Part shown: in pieces, positions 25,702 to 37,106 of the stretch
Layout: every line of letters begins with the position of its first letter
How positions within the stretch are numbered: the stretch's first letter is position 1
NCBI GenBank assembly: GCA_020698575.1
Contig: CM036250.1
Location: 28,967,500-29,031,499 of the forward strand
Direction: 5' to 3'
Source: Bostrychus sinensis
Taxonomy: Eukaryota > Chordata > Actinopteri > Gobiiformes > Eleotridae
Length of the DNA stretch: 64,000 nt
Translations under genes and position numbers: made by a program
Notes under the pieces: model-generated
What the model was told of the DNA's origin: nothing
Databases searched by the model: none
Seen by the model: only the letters and a program-made list of their open reading frames with translations

Positions 25702-26056
25702 AAAAGCAACTGGAGTCAGTGAACGAGTGAAAAATGCTTTCTTTATACTTGTGGACCAGAGTTTTGGAGGAAACAGCTGCAAGTTATTTGTATCTATTGC
25801 CAAACCAAAGCCCAAGGCTTCTTCAAGTCATAATCAAGCCAACTTCTTCATTGATCTCCTTGTTAGGAATTTGTTGCAGTGCGGCTTAGCCGCCTTTTTG
25901 ACTTTTATTTTTATTTAACAGGTATTTTTTGGCAGAAAGCTGTAGTTCAACATTGCAAGCCTAAGCCTCTTTCTGACCTGGTCACTTCATATCAGTTTTT
26001 AAATTATTATTACAGTTTTAAAGTAGAACTAAGATTAGCATTTTCCTTTTTTAGTT

Positions 26057-26122
26057 TAGTAGTAATAGTAGCAGTAGCTGTAGCTGTTGTAGTAATAGCA
26101 GTAGTATTAGCAGTGAAAAAAA

Positions 26123-26171
<49 letters not shown>

Positions 26172-26172
26172 T
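26057..26172 (+). repeat. (TAG)n microsatellite of type-c monomer
   Basis: An interrupted leader (TAGTAATAGTAGCAGTAGCTG...) is followed by a pure TAG run. It sits between TTTTCCTTTTTTAG and TTGTTAAAAAACA, the same boundaries used by the very large arrays elsewhere in this window. Sister tracts: 30926-31012, 38984-39107, 48656-48689, 57414-57621, 58522-58629, 60499-60557. Confidence 0.95.
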
Positions 26173-26239
26173 GTTAAAAAACACTTTTAAATCAGTACAC
26201 TTCATACATTTACATTGGTTTATATTGCAATTTAAAACA

Positions 26240-26345
26240 CTAATATCATTGGCTCACACTGAGTCATGTGACCCAGGGCTGTTCCATCATCGGTCCGTTG
26301 CCTAGTGACGCTTTATTACATCACCAAATTCAGTTCTGAAGGTTT
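26240..26345 (+). promoter_or_regulatory. Promoter-like block repeated in every type-c or type-a end
   Basis: Within about 100 bp are an inverted CCAAT box (ATTGG, 26249), an AP-1/E-box composite TGAGTCATGTGAC (about 26260), an RFX X-box-like half site fused to a CRE half site CGTTGCCTAGTGACGC (26296), and a second CRE-like TTACATCA. The block recurs at about 25365, 31085, 37187, 39185, 47240, 48765, 58705 and 60635, with TGACG varying to TGATG. Factor binding is inferred from motif resemblance only. Confidence 0.3.
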
Positions 26346-26782
26346 AAGTCTGAGTTTGGACCAACTTCTCTTCACTTTTAAATCTTCCACTGAAGATTTC
26401 ACAGCATTTTCTCACTGTTCCTGGATTTCACCATTTTTTTTACCGCCAGATTTCAGACAAGACTACGGACCAAATTTACTGATTTTTACTTCAGTTTCAT
26501 CAGATTTTGCCACAGATTTTGAAAGCTGTTACTTCAGGATTTCTGTATTTGCTTCCTGTTTGTCCTGACTTTCCTTTAAAATTTCTACAAGAAATTTTAG
26601 CATTTAGACCAGTACACCAGGTAAATTTAATTTTATCCAAAGTGACCAATAAGAAAGGAAAAGTGGTTTACATGCTTAGGAGGATTTGTAGAATTAGCTG
26701 TTGCCAATTTTGACAAAAGCTATAGTTATTTCAATGCATACTAGTTTCTTTTCTTTTTGTGCTTAACTTTTGCTCTGCACAT

Positions 26783-26950
26783 AAAAGCAACTGGAGTCAG
26801 TGAACGGGTGAAAAATGCTTTCTTGATACTTGTGGACCAGAGTTTTGGAGGAAACGGCTGCAAGTTATTTGTATCTATTGCCAAACCAAAGCCCAAGGTT
26901 TCTTCAAGTCATAACCAAGCCAACTTCTTCACTGATCTCCTTGTTAGTGT
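26783..26950 (+). repeat. Array monomer M1 block, truncated by insertion
   Basis: A normal M1 that stops after CTCCTTGTTAG, where all other copies continue GAATTTGTTGCAG. The sequence resumes with AATTTGTTGCAGAGCTGTCG at 28455, so about 1.5 kb of foreign DNA separates the two halves. Confidence 0.85.
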
Positions 26951-28454
26951 AGCGTACATATATAAAAATATATACACTGAACTAAAACAAAGGTTAAGAG
27001 TAATAACTCCCCATTGGTACCAGTTAGCCTTGCGCTAACATGCAGATTAAAACACCTAAACTAATGTCTTAAGAGGGAAGGATTGACCAGGATTGACTCA
27101 GTTTAATAGATAAAGATCACCAAACTCAACTTAATTTAGATTAAGTATAATGTTTATTTACACAATAAGGCAGAATAGTATATTAAGGCACAGGTAAATA
27201 TTGAAAGGAATGTAATTATGAACAGAACCGTTATGCAGAATTACTGATTAACTAATGATGAATTGCAGTGGAGTAAGTTATAAATTGACTTATTAAATTA
27301 TTGGAAATTTAGGAATAAGGGAATAAACTCTGAGACTATTAACACCAAGTCTGTCACATAACACTGGTCTACCGTACTTCGGAGCAGGAGGGGAAGGCAG
27401 TGACAACAGGCCAGCCTCCGGTTTCAGCCAGGGGCTCGGATGTTGATCCATCCTCTAGAGCCGCGGGGTGTAGCAGGGCTGGTGTTCCCGGCTCCAAACA
27501 GCGGTTCGTGGTTTGTCCTCCAAGCTCAACAAGCCAGTCGCCAGGTGTCCCGTTAACAGCGAGCGTGATGCTGCTCAGGGAGAGTTTAGCTGTTGTCAGC
27601 GTAAGGCAGCGTCAAAGTCTCAGAGTATGGCAAATGTCCCTTTGAATGCCATATGAAAAATTCAATAAAAATCCTTTCACAGCGACTCAGAACTTTAGAA
27701 GTATAACTTCTTAAATTAGCCGCTTTGGTCAAGGCAGCGATTGTTAAAGATGGCAGATGTTGCGCAGGCGCGAGGCTTTTCAAAATAAACTACAAAAATG
27801 ATACTCGAACAAAAGTTTGGGCGACTTATTGTGAAAAGATGTTATCACCGGCAAAGTAAACTTAACGCAACAAAAATGATGAAGAAAGGAAAAATTAGAC
27901 TTAGAAGACGAAGGAGAGGCGGAGACGAGACAAGACAAAGACAAGACGAAGACAAGACGAAACTAAACTGAGGAATGTGGACCACACCCCAAGATAAGAC
28001 TGGAGGGGTGTCTCTGGAACGCCCCCCCCCCCGAACTGATACTGGAGAGGATTCAAATTACCTCTGCTAGACACATAGAAATGTCATAAAAAGAAATGTG
28101 TCTTACTCCACCTCAATTTGCGTACCTTTAAAAACATGTTACATTTAACAGTTTGCACAAAACATAGCTATGACATTTTCCTGTAAAGTAACATGTTAAT
28201 GCATATAAAGTCTTTTAATACGCATAACTTTGTTGAGATGGACAAAGGCGTAGGTTAATTATCTGGTTGTTGTGCCGTTTGTGCCAGGTCTCTGGTTCTT
28301 ATCAGAGAAGAGAGACCTCTTCCGGCATATTTATTGGTCTGCAGTTCATATAGGACAGACATATGTCTTTGTTCCACGTCCTTGGTGGGTAAGAGTAGAC
28401 TTTTCATCTCGTAAAGGAATGTCAATTTTTTTAATAGAATTTCAGCAGTGGTCC
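26951..28454. mobile_element. Unclassified 1.5-kb insertion inside M1
   Basis: This DNA has no counterpart in any other monomer of the window. It contains a purine-rich GACAAGAC/GACGAAGA tandem stretch (27920-27965), a poly-C run near 28022 and a GC-richer island (27370-27620). Its ends (TGTAGCGTACATAT and GCAGTGGTCC) are not inverted repeats and I find no target duplication, so the element class is unknown. The open frame at 28272-28529 has no motif I recognise. It could be a solo LTR remnant, but the ends do not support that clearly. Confidence 0.5.
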
Positions 28455-28961
28455 AATTTGTTGCAGAGCTGTCGAGCTGCCATTTTGGCTTTTTTTTTTT
28501 TTTTCTGTTGTCTGTTAAGCATTGGTTGAGCCAAGACTATTACCAGCCACAGGTTATGGATTCCTTTAAGTATTGTTTACTTTTACATTGGTCGTCTTGT
28601 TGCAATGGTGTCCAGCCACCATTTTTTGATTTGTTTTAATTTTTGTTTGTTTCTTTTATGATTGCAGTTAAGTTTTATTTATTTGTCTGATTGTATTTGT
28701 TTATTTGATGTTCCTCAGTTTTGAGGTGATGTTTGAGTTTGTGTGCTGGACAGTGTGTGTTTTCTTTTTCCCTTGCAAGTTTCTGTATTATTTTCTCAAA
28801 CTCAACTCTTGGTAATGTACTGTTCTAAGTCTTTTAGGTTGGAAGATCTTTAAACAGAGCTGCTGGGAAGCAAAGAGATGGGACCCCAAAACAGCAGTGG
28901 CCTGTTAGAAGTTAATAGAAGTTAGAAGATGTTCTAACTTTTGAATGAAGGCTAATTCTGC
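28455..28961 (+). repeat. Type-e block
   Basis: Starts TTGCAGAGCTGTCGAGCTGCC, has a long T run, then TCTGTTGTCTGTTAAGCATT and GGTGTCCAGCCACCATTTT, and ends in AGAAGATGTTCTAACTTTTG just before the next M1. Sister blocks lie at 29140-29661, 47763-48297 and 57705-58170. Confidence 0.85.
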
Positions 28962-29160
28962 AAAAGCAACTGGAGTCAGTGAACGGGTGAAAAATGCTTT
29001 CTTGATACTTGTGGACCAGAGTTTTGGAGGAAACAGCTGCAAGTTATTTGTATCTATTGCCAAACCAAAGCCCCAGGTTTCAAGTCATAATCAAGCCAAC
29101 TTCTTCATTGATCTCCTTGTTAGGAATTTGTTGTTGCAGTGCTTTCCAGTTGCCATTTTT

Positions 29161-29191
<31 letters not shown>

Positions 29192-29661
29192 TTTTGGTTT
29201 CTGTTCTGTTAAGCATTAGTTGAGCCAAGACTATTACCATCCAAAGGTTGTGGATTCCTTTAAGTATTGTTTACTTTTACATTGGTCATCTTGTTGCAAT
29301 GGTGTCCAGCCACCATTTTTATTTTTTATTTTTTTTTTATTTGTTTTTTTAACGATTGTAGTTACGTTTTTTTTATTAGTCTGATTGTATTTGTTTATTT
29401 GATGTTCCTCAGTTTTGAGGTGATGTTTGAGTTTGTGTGCTGGACAGTGTGTGTTTTCCTTTTCCCTTGCAAGTTTCTGTATTATTTTCTCAAACTCAAC
29501 TCTTGGTAATGTACTGTTCTAAGGCTTTTAGGTTGGAAGATCTTTAAACAGAGCTGCTGGGAAGCAAAGAGATGGGACCCCAAAACAGCAGTGGGCTGTT
29601 AGAAGTTAGAAGAAGAAGAAGTTAGAAGATGTTCTAACTTTTGAATGAAGGCTAATTCTGC
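28962..29661 (+). repeat. Array monomer, type e
   Basis: M1 (28962-29135) followed by a complete type-e block with an expanded T-rich tract (29157-29196). At 700 bp it is the shortest full monomer and lacks both the exon-like block and the TAG tract. Confidence 0.88.
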
Positions 29662-30570
29662 AAAAGCAACTGGAGTCAGTGAACGGGTGAAAAATGCTTT
29701 CTTGATACTTGTGGACCAGAGTTTTGGAGGAAACAGCTGCAAGTTATTTGTATCTATTGCCAACCAAAGCCCCAGGTTTCTTCAAGTCATCATCAAGCCA
29801 ACTTCTTCATTGATCTCCTTGTTAGGAATTTGTTGTTGCAGTGCTTTCCAGTTGCCATTTTTGGCACTTTTTTATTTAACAGGTTTTGTTTCTTTGGAAG
29901 ACAGCTGTAGTGCAAATATGACAAGCTACTAGTCTTTCTTTCTAACCTGGTCAGTTTGTATTTTACACTTTGAAATCTTTCACCAAAGATTTCACACTGC
30001 TTCCAATCTGCTTCTGAATTTCTCCAACTACCAACAGATTCAACACAAGACCACATTTTACAAATTTTACGTCAATTTTGCCAAAGATTTTGAAAGCATT
30101 TTCTTGCGGATTTCAATTCATTTTCAAAGATTCATCTCTGGATGAAAACAACACTGTATCTTAATTTTATTTGACAACTTCTGCATGAAATTTTCAATCA
30201 GGTAAGTTTACATTTTGTACTCATCTAAAAGTGAACAATAAGAAAAACTGGTTCACATACTTAGCCGTTTTTGCTAAATTATCTATTTGCATAGATATAA
30301 CAAAAGCTATAGTTGTTTTAATGCATTTGTTATTCAATATTGTATAGATTTTAGATAGAAGGTAACATGGCAAGTTACACACCAGTTTTCTGTCTTGGTC
30401 ACTTAGTATATTACTCATTTGCATTATTATTTAAAAATTCTTTCATTTAAAATATCAAGTAGTAAAAACATTCATATTTTTCATTTTTATGTTGGACCAA
30501 GATGGACATTGTTCACTCAAAACAACAAGTTTGGAGGTAAACTCTTTTGATATTTGGAGGCTAACTCTGC
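29662..30570 (+). repeat. Array monomer, type b
   Basis: M1, then GCTTTCCAGTTGCCATTTTT, a T-rich stretch ending TATTTAACAG|G, and an exon-like block from CACCAAAGATTTCACACTGC to CAATCAG|GTAAGTTT (30200), which is a textbook splice-donor sequence. The end contains GGACCAAGATGGACATTG and leads into the next M1. Near-identical copies are at 37717-38627 and 59238-60143. Confidence 0.88.
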
Positions 30571-31619
30571 AAAAGCAACTGGAGTCAGTGAACGAGTGAA
30601 AAATGCTTTCTTGATACTTGTGGACCAGAGTTTTGGAGGAAACAGCTGCAAGTTATTTGTATCTATTGCCAACCAAAGCCCCAGGTTTCTTCAAGTCATA
30701 ATCAAGCCAACTTCTTCATTGATCTCCTTGTTAGGAATTTGTTGCAGTGTGGCTTAGCCGCCATTTTGACTTTTATTTTTATTTAACAGGTATTTTTTGG
30801 CAGAAAGCTGTAGTTCAACAATGCAAGTCTAAGCCTCTTTCTGACCTGGTCACTTCATATCAGTTTTTAAATTATTATTACAGTTTTAAAGTAGAACTAA
30901 GATTAGCATTTTCCTTTTTTAGTTTAGTAGTAATAGTAGCAGTAGCTGTAGCTGTTGTAGTAATAGCAGTAGTATTAGCAGTGAAAAAAATAGTAGTAGT
31001 AGTAGTAGTAGTTAAAAAACAGTTTTAAATCAGTACACTTCATACATTTACATTGGTTTATATTGCAATCTAAAACACTAATTTCATTGGCTCACACTGA
31101 GTCATGTGACCCAGGGCTGTTCCATCATCGGTTCGTTGCCTAGTGATGCTTTATTACATCACCAAATTCAGTTCTGAAGGTTTAAGTCTGAGTTTGGACC
31201 AACTTCTCTTCACTTTTAAATCTTCCACTGAAGATTTCACAGCATTTTCTCACTGCTCCTGGATTTTACAATTTTTTTACTGCCAGATTTCAAACAAGAC
31301 TACGGACGAAATTTACTGATTTTTACTTCAGTTTCATCAGATTTTGCCACAGATTTTGAAAGCTGTTACTTAAGGATTTCTGTATTTGCTTCCTGTTTGT
31401 CCTGACTTTCCTTTAAAATTTCTACAAGAAATTTTAGCATTTAGACCAGTACACCAGGTAAATTTAATTTTATCCAAAGTGACCAATAAGAAAGGAAAAG
31501 TGGTTTACATGCTTAGGAGGATTTGCAGAATTAGCTGTTGGCAATTTTGACAAAAGCTATAGTTATTTCAATGCATACTGGTTTCTTTTCTTTTTGTACC
31601 TTACTTTTGCTCTGCACAT
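30571..31619 (+). repeat. Array monomer, type c
   Basis: Same layout as the unit at 25702 but with a short TAG run (30926-31012) and CGTTGCCTAGTGATGC instead of TGACGC. Lies between a type-b and a type-a unit, the recurring b-c-a order. Confidence 0.88.
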
Positions 31620-32409
31620 AAAAGCAACTGGAGTCAGTGAACGGGTGAAAAATGCTTTCTTGATACTTGTGGACCAGAGTTTTGGAGGAAACAGCTGCAA
31701 GTTTTTTGTATCTATTGCCAAACCAAAGCCCAAGGCTTCTTCAAGTCATCATCAAGCCAACTTCTTCATTGATCTCCTTGTTAGGAATTTGTTGCAGTGC
31801 GGCTTAGCCGCCTTTTTGGCTTTTTGGTTTCTTTTTTGACATAAGAGTTAATTTTTGTCAGACAGCTGCAGTTCAAACATGTCAACCTGCTAGTCTTTCT
31901 TTCTAATGTGGTCAGTTTGTATTTTACCGTTTGAAATCTTTCACCAAAGATTTCACAGTGTTTCCAGTCTGCTCCTGAATTTCACCATCTACTGATTTCA
32001 AACACAGCTATGGACCAGATTTGACAAATTTTACCTTACTTTTGCCTTAATTTGCTGGAGATTCCAATTCATTTTGAATGATTCATCTCTGGATGAAAAC
32101 AACACCATATCCTGATTTTATTTGCGTAAAAAATGTTCAATATCTTTTGCATTTAGATCAGTACATAAGGTAACATTTACATTTTCTACTCATCTAAAAG
32201 TGGACAGTAAGAAAAACTGGTTTCCATACTTGGCAGTTTTTTTCTAAATTAGCTATTTGCATAGGTATAGCAATAGTTATATTTATTTTATAATGCATTT
32301 ATTATTCCCATAATGTGTAGATTTTTACAATAACTATACCTTGGCAAGGTAACATGGCAAGTTACAAACCAGTTTTCTGTCTTGGTTACTTTGTATCTTA
32401 CTTATTTGC

Positions 32410-32720
32410 ATTATTATTTGAAAGTTCTTTAAGTTAAGTTTAAGTTCGGTCACATAAAAATATAATAGTTCTACTAATACACTTTGTAATACATATACAG
32501 ATACAGTACACATATACAAAGAGAAACACAATAACTTTACAACCAAAAAGGTGTAGGCTGAAGCCACAGCTTATTACGCCTACTCTATTTACTTTACTAC
32601 ATCTACCATGTGATATCTAGACAATTTTTTTTTTTTTAAGAAAAATCTCTTTATTCTTTGACAGATCAAACATATGAAAAAATAAATATAAAACAAACAA
32701 CAACAAAGAAAACAAACAAC
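32410..32720 (-). repeat. Retroelement-3'-end-like segment of type-a units
   Basis: On the minus strand it carries GTAGGCGTAATAAGCTGTGG and, near its other side, CAAAGAATAAAGAGATTTTT, which resembles a polyadenylation-signal-bearing 3' end. Copies at 43890-44215 and 52465-52795 differ by few substitutions. Family not identified; no coding sequence. Confidence 0.4.
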
Positions 32721-32807
32721 AAAACTCAAATTTCATTTTTATATTTGTTTAAAATGAATTTTTTGAATAGTTTTTTTTAAAGTAAATTAGTGAATTGCTC
32801 TTCTTAA

Positions 32808-33575
32808 AGTTACACTGTGTAAGATTCCCGGTCTTGCGCCTCTAGAGGCCACAGGTGCCACTGCACCGTCGCAAAACGTAAACACTAGGGCCCCTCCTCC
32901 TTCTGAAACTGTGCGAGCGTGCGTCTAGTTCCATCATTGTTTCAACTTTAGTTGACCTGCTGCTACCTTTGGAAGTTTGGACTGGATCTTCTATAGAGTT
33001 AGCGCTAGCGTTAGCTTATCAACAAATATCGCGCAATGGTCGCAGGAAAAACAACTAATAACTGTATGAAAAAGCACGTTCTAAAGAAAAAATAAATAGG
33101 CTAATTTACCTGCCCAACAATAAAAACGTGCAAAAACGTGATCCGATTTGCAGCCTTCTCTGTCTCTCATCTGACGCCAGCGAGCAAAAGTCTGTTCGAT
33201 GTTGACTCTTGTCTGCGATCTGGTGCGGTCCCTTTCACATTTTCTTTTTCTTGCCTCGTCCGACATTGTCTTCATCTTCTTGTGTCCTTCGGCCCTGACG
33301 AACTGGCAAAAATAACAACGCTAAAAGTAGCTTCATGGTTATACTGCACCTCAGGTATAACAGCAGAAGGGAATGCCGTAAAGCAAGTCGTTTCCTGTCA
33401 CGTGACTTTTCCTGAACAGCGGAGCGCTCCCGGCCAAGTTGCGAGGGCGGTTTCTCAGTACGGAAGCCCCGCTCGGAGCAACAGATTGCGCCTCAGGCCT
33501 TATAATCGCTCAAAAAATCACAAAAACAAGTCAGTATGCCCCACATATTTAGGAGAAAAGTTACACAGTGTAACT
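32808..33575. mobile_element. Non-autonomous TTAA-target DNA transposon
   Basis: It has 15-bp perfect terminal inverted repeats, AGTTACACTGTGTAA at 32808 and its complement ending at 33575, with TTAA on each side (32804-32807, 33576-33579). The sister type-a units at 44280 and 52857 have the empty site CTCTTAAGTTCATCTG with a single TTAA, which proves a precise insertion. TTAA duplication is known for piggyBac and Kolobok superfamilies; the termini do not let me choose. There is no transposase. The element carries a small antisense open frame (33081-33275) that looks like a captured or residual first exon. Confidence 0.88.
33081..33275 (-). pseudogene. Possible residual first exon inside the TTAA transposon
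   Basis: The minus-strand frame begins MKTMSDEARKRKCERD and continues through a basic stretch to RVNIEQTFARWRQMRD and SDHVFARF. This resembles the N-terminal RVNI-x2-AF-x-RW motif I recall from many uncharacterised fish proteins. The similarity ends just before GGGCAG|GTAAAT, which looks like a splice donor; the following residues read through into intron-like sequence. Either the element once carried a gene whose first exon survives, or it captured a host exon. No second exon lies within the element. The assignment rests on recalled pattern, not a search. Confidence 0.4.
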
Positions 33576-33729
33576 TTAAGTTTATCTGTAATCCCAGAAT
33601 TCCACAGATTTACCCCTTTAACAGAAATGCAGTTTTTTTTTTACATATGTTTTCATTTAGATTATCAAGTAGAATTAATATTTATATTTTCATTTGCAAT
33701 TTGCATTATTCTTCTGTTGATATCAATAG

Positions 33730-34020
33730 TCCAGTCCGAATCTCGCGGTCCATGTGCGCGTCGACAGCAAACACACCCCGTCGCACACACACAAACGGAG
33801 AAAGCTACACAAAGCTCGTGTGCTGTATGTGAGCAGCGGAGAAAAGACAGTGCAGTGGAGCCAGCGGGGAAGGAAGCAACAGTACTGTATTGTCATGTTA
33901 GTAATAAGTGCGTGACGTACTCGTATTGTTCACAAGTCACAAACCACGAGGCTGAGTCAACTCGCAAGTCTCTCAAAGTAGGGACTGAAGTACGACTCCA
34001 GTCCAAGTCCCCATCTCTGA
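33730..34020 (+). repeat. Block X preceding minisatellite A
   Basis: Starts TCCAGTCCGAATCTCGCGGT and ends CCATCTCTGA directly before the first AGT units. It is CpG-rich (TCGCGG, GCGCGTCGAC, GTGCGTGACGTACTCG) compared with its surroundings. Nearly identical copies precede minisatellites B (44435-44724) and C (53009-53299), and none precedes the short TAG tracts. Unclassified. Confidence 0.8.
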
Positions 34021-37000
34021 GTAGTAATAATAGTAGCAGCAGTAGTAGTGGTAGTAGTAACAGTAATAACAGCATCAGTAGTGGTAGTAGTAACAGTAAT
34101 AAAAGCAGTAGTAACAGTAAAAACAGCAGCAGTAGTGGCAGTAGTAACAGTAAAAACAGCAGCAGAAGTGGCAGTAGTAACAGTAATAACAGCAACAGTA
34201 GTGGCAGTAGTAACAGTAATAACAGCAGCAGTAGTGGCAGTAGTAACAGTAATAACAGCAGCAGTAGTAACAGTAATAACAGCAGCAGTAGTAACAGTAA
34301 TAACAGCAGTAGTAGTGGCAGTAGTAATAACAGCAGTAGTAGTGGCAGTAGTAATAACAGCAGTAGCAGTGGCAGTAGTAATAACAGCAGTAGCAGTGGC
34401 AGTAGTAACACTAATAACAGCAGCAGTAGTGGCAGTAGTAACAGTAATAACAGCAGCAGCAGTGGCAGTAGTAACAGTAATAACAGCAGTAGCAGTGGCA
34501 GTAGTAACAGTAATAACAGCAGTAGCAGTGGCAGTAGTAACAGTAATAACAGCAGCAGTAGTGGCAGTAGTAACTGTAATAACAGCAGCAGCAGTGGCAG
34601 TAGTAACAGTAATAACAGCAGCAGAAGTGGCAGTAGTAACAGTAATAACAGCAGCAGTAGTAACAGTAATAACAGCAGCAGTAGTAACAGTAATAACAGC
34701 AGTAGTAGTGGCAGTAGTAATAACAGCAGTAGTAGTGGCAGTAGTAATAACAGCAGTAGTAGTGGCAGTAGTAATAACAGCAGTAGCAGTGGCAGTAGTA
34801 ATAACAGCAGTAGCAGTGGCAGTAGTAACACTAATAACAGCAGCAGTAGTGGCAGTAGTAACAGTAATAACAGCAGCAGCAGTGGCAGTAGTAACAGTAA
34901 TAACAGCAGTAGCAGTGGCAGTAGTAACAGTAATAACAGCAGTAGCAGTGGCAGTAGTAACAGTAATAACAGCAGCAGTAGTGGCAGTAGTAACTGTAAT
35001 AACAGCAGCAGCAGTGGCAGTAGTAACAGTAATAACAGCAGTAGCAGTGGCAGTAGTAACAGTAATAACAGCAGTAGCAGTGGCAGTAGTAACAGCAGTA
35101 GCAGTGGCAGTAGTAACAGTAATAACAGCAGTAGCAGTGGCAGTAGTAACAGTAATAACAGCAGCAGCAGTGGCAGTAGTAACAGTAATAACAGCAGCAG
35201 CAGTGGCAGTAGTAACAGTAATAACAGCAGTAGTGGCAGTAGTAGCAGTAATAACAGCAGTAGTAGTGGCAGTAGTAACAGTAATAACAGCAGCAGTAGT
35301 GGCAGTAGTAACAGTAATAACAGCAGCAGTAGTGGCAGTAGTAACAGTAATAACAGCAGCAGTAGTGGCAGTAGTAACAGTAATAACAGCAGCAGAAGTG
35401 GCAGTAGTAACAGTAATAACAGCAGCAGTAGTAACAGTAATAACAGCAGCAGTAGTAACAGTAATAACAGCAGTAGTAGTGGCAGTAGTAATAACAGCAG
35501 TAGCAGTGGCAGTAGTAATAACAGCAGTAGCAGTGGCAGTAGTAATAACAGCAGTAGCAGTGGCAGTAGTAACACTAATAACAGCAGCAGTAGTGGCAGT
35601 AGTAACAGTAATAACAGCAGCAGCAGTGGCAGTAGTAACAGTAATAACAGCAGTAGCAGTGGCAGTAGTAACAGTAATAACAGCAGTAGCAGTGGCAGTA
35701 GTAACAGTAATAACAGCAGCAGTAGTGGCAGTAGTAACTGTAATAACAGCAGCAGCAGTGGCAGTAGTAACAGTAATAACAGCAGTAGCAGTGGCAGTAG
35801 TAACAGTAATAACAGCAGTAGCAGTGGCAGTAGTAACAGCAGTAGCAGTGGCAGTAGTAACAGTAATAACAGCAGTAGCAGTGGCAGTAGTAACAGTAAT
35901 AACAGCAGCAGCAGTGGCAGTAGTAACAGTAATAACAGCAGCAGCAGTGGCAGTAGTAACAGTAATAACAGCAGTAGTGGCAGTAGTAGCAGTAATAACA
36001 GCAGTAGTAGTGGCAGTAGTAACAGTAATAACAGCAGCAGTAGTGGCAGTAGTAACAGTAATAACAGCAGCAGTAGTGGCAGTAGTAACAGTAATAACAG
36101 CAGCAGTAGTGGCAGTAGTAACAGTAATAACAGCAGCAGTAGTGGCAGTAGTAACAGTAATAACAGCAGCAGTAGTGGCAGTAGTAAAAGTAATAACAGC
36201 AGCAGTAGTGGCAGTAGTAAAAGTAATAACAACAGTAGTAGTGGCAGTAGTAACAGTAATAACAGCAGCAGTTGTGGCAGTAGTAAAAGTAATAACAACA
36301 GTAGTAGTGGCAGTAGTAACAGTTATAACAGCAGCAGTAGTGGCAGTAGTAACAGTAATAACAGCAGCAGTAGTGGCAGTAGTAACAGTAATAACAGCAG
36401 TAGTAGTGGCAGTAGTAACAGTATCAACAGCAGCAGTAGTGGCAGTAGTAACAGTAATAACAGCAGCAGTAGTGGCAGTAGTAAAAGTAATAACAGCAGC
36501 AGTAGTGGCAGTAGTAAAAGTAATAACAACAGTAGTAGTGGCAGTAGTAACAGTAATAACAGCAGCAGTTGTGGCAGTAGAAAAAGTAATAACAGCAGCA
36601 GTAGTGGCAGTAGTAACAGTAATAGCAGTAGTAGTGGCAGTAGTAACAGTTATAACAGCAGCAGTAGTGGCAGTAGTAACAGTAATAACAGCAGCAGTAG
36701 TGGCAGTAGTAACAGTAATAACAGCAGTAGTAGTGGCAGTAGTAACAGTAATAACAGCAGCAGTAGTGGCAGTAGTAACAGTAATAACAGCAGCAGTAGT
36801 GGCAGTAGTAACAGTAATAACAGCAGCAGTACTAACAGTAATAACAGCAGCAGTAGTGGCAGTAGTAACAGTAATAACAGCAGCAGTTGTGGCAGTAGTA
36901 AAAGTAATAACAGCAGCAGTAGTGGCAGTAGTAACAGTAATAGCAGCAGTAGTAGTGGCAGTAGTAACAGTAATAACAGCAGTAGTAGTGGCAGTAGTAA

Positions 37001-37068
37001 CAGTAATAACAGCAGTAGTAGTGGCAGTAGTAACAGTAATAACAGCAGTAGTAGTGGCAGTAGTAACT

Positions 37069-37106
<38 letters not shown>

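Larger units (their letters stand above)
25702..26782 (+). repeat. Array monomer, type c
   Basis: M1 (25702-25880), a T-rich stretch ending in TTTATTTAACAG|GTATTTTTTGG, a (TAG)n-rich tract (26057-26172), then the promoter-like and exon-like block ending ACACCAG|GTAAAT. M1 is open for about 70 codons, but single-base indels between copies change its frame, so I infer it is not coding. Confidence 0.88.

Noticed and set aside
25702..25918. A conserved small protein family from the M1 blocks (MEANSAKATGVSERVKN...)
   Set aside because: Recurs fifteen times, but single-base indels (GCCAAACCAAAG versus GCCAACCAAAG) change the downstream frame and the ATG is not present in all copies. This fits a DNA repeat, not selected coding sequence.
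26951..28454. Solo LTR of an endogenous retrovirus
   Set aside because: Begins with TG but does not end in CA, and no 4-6 bp target duplication is visible, so left as unclassified.
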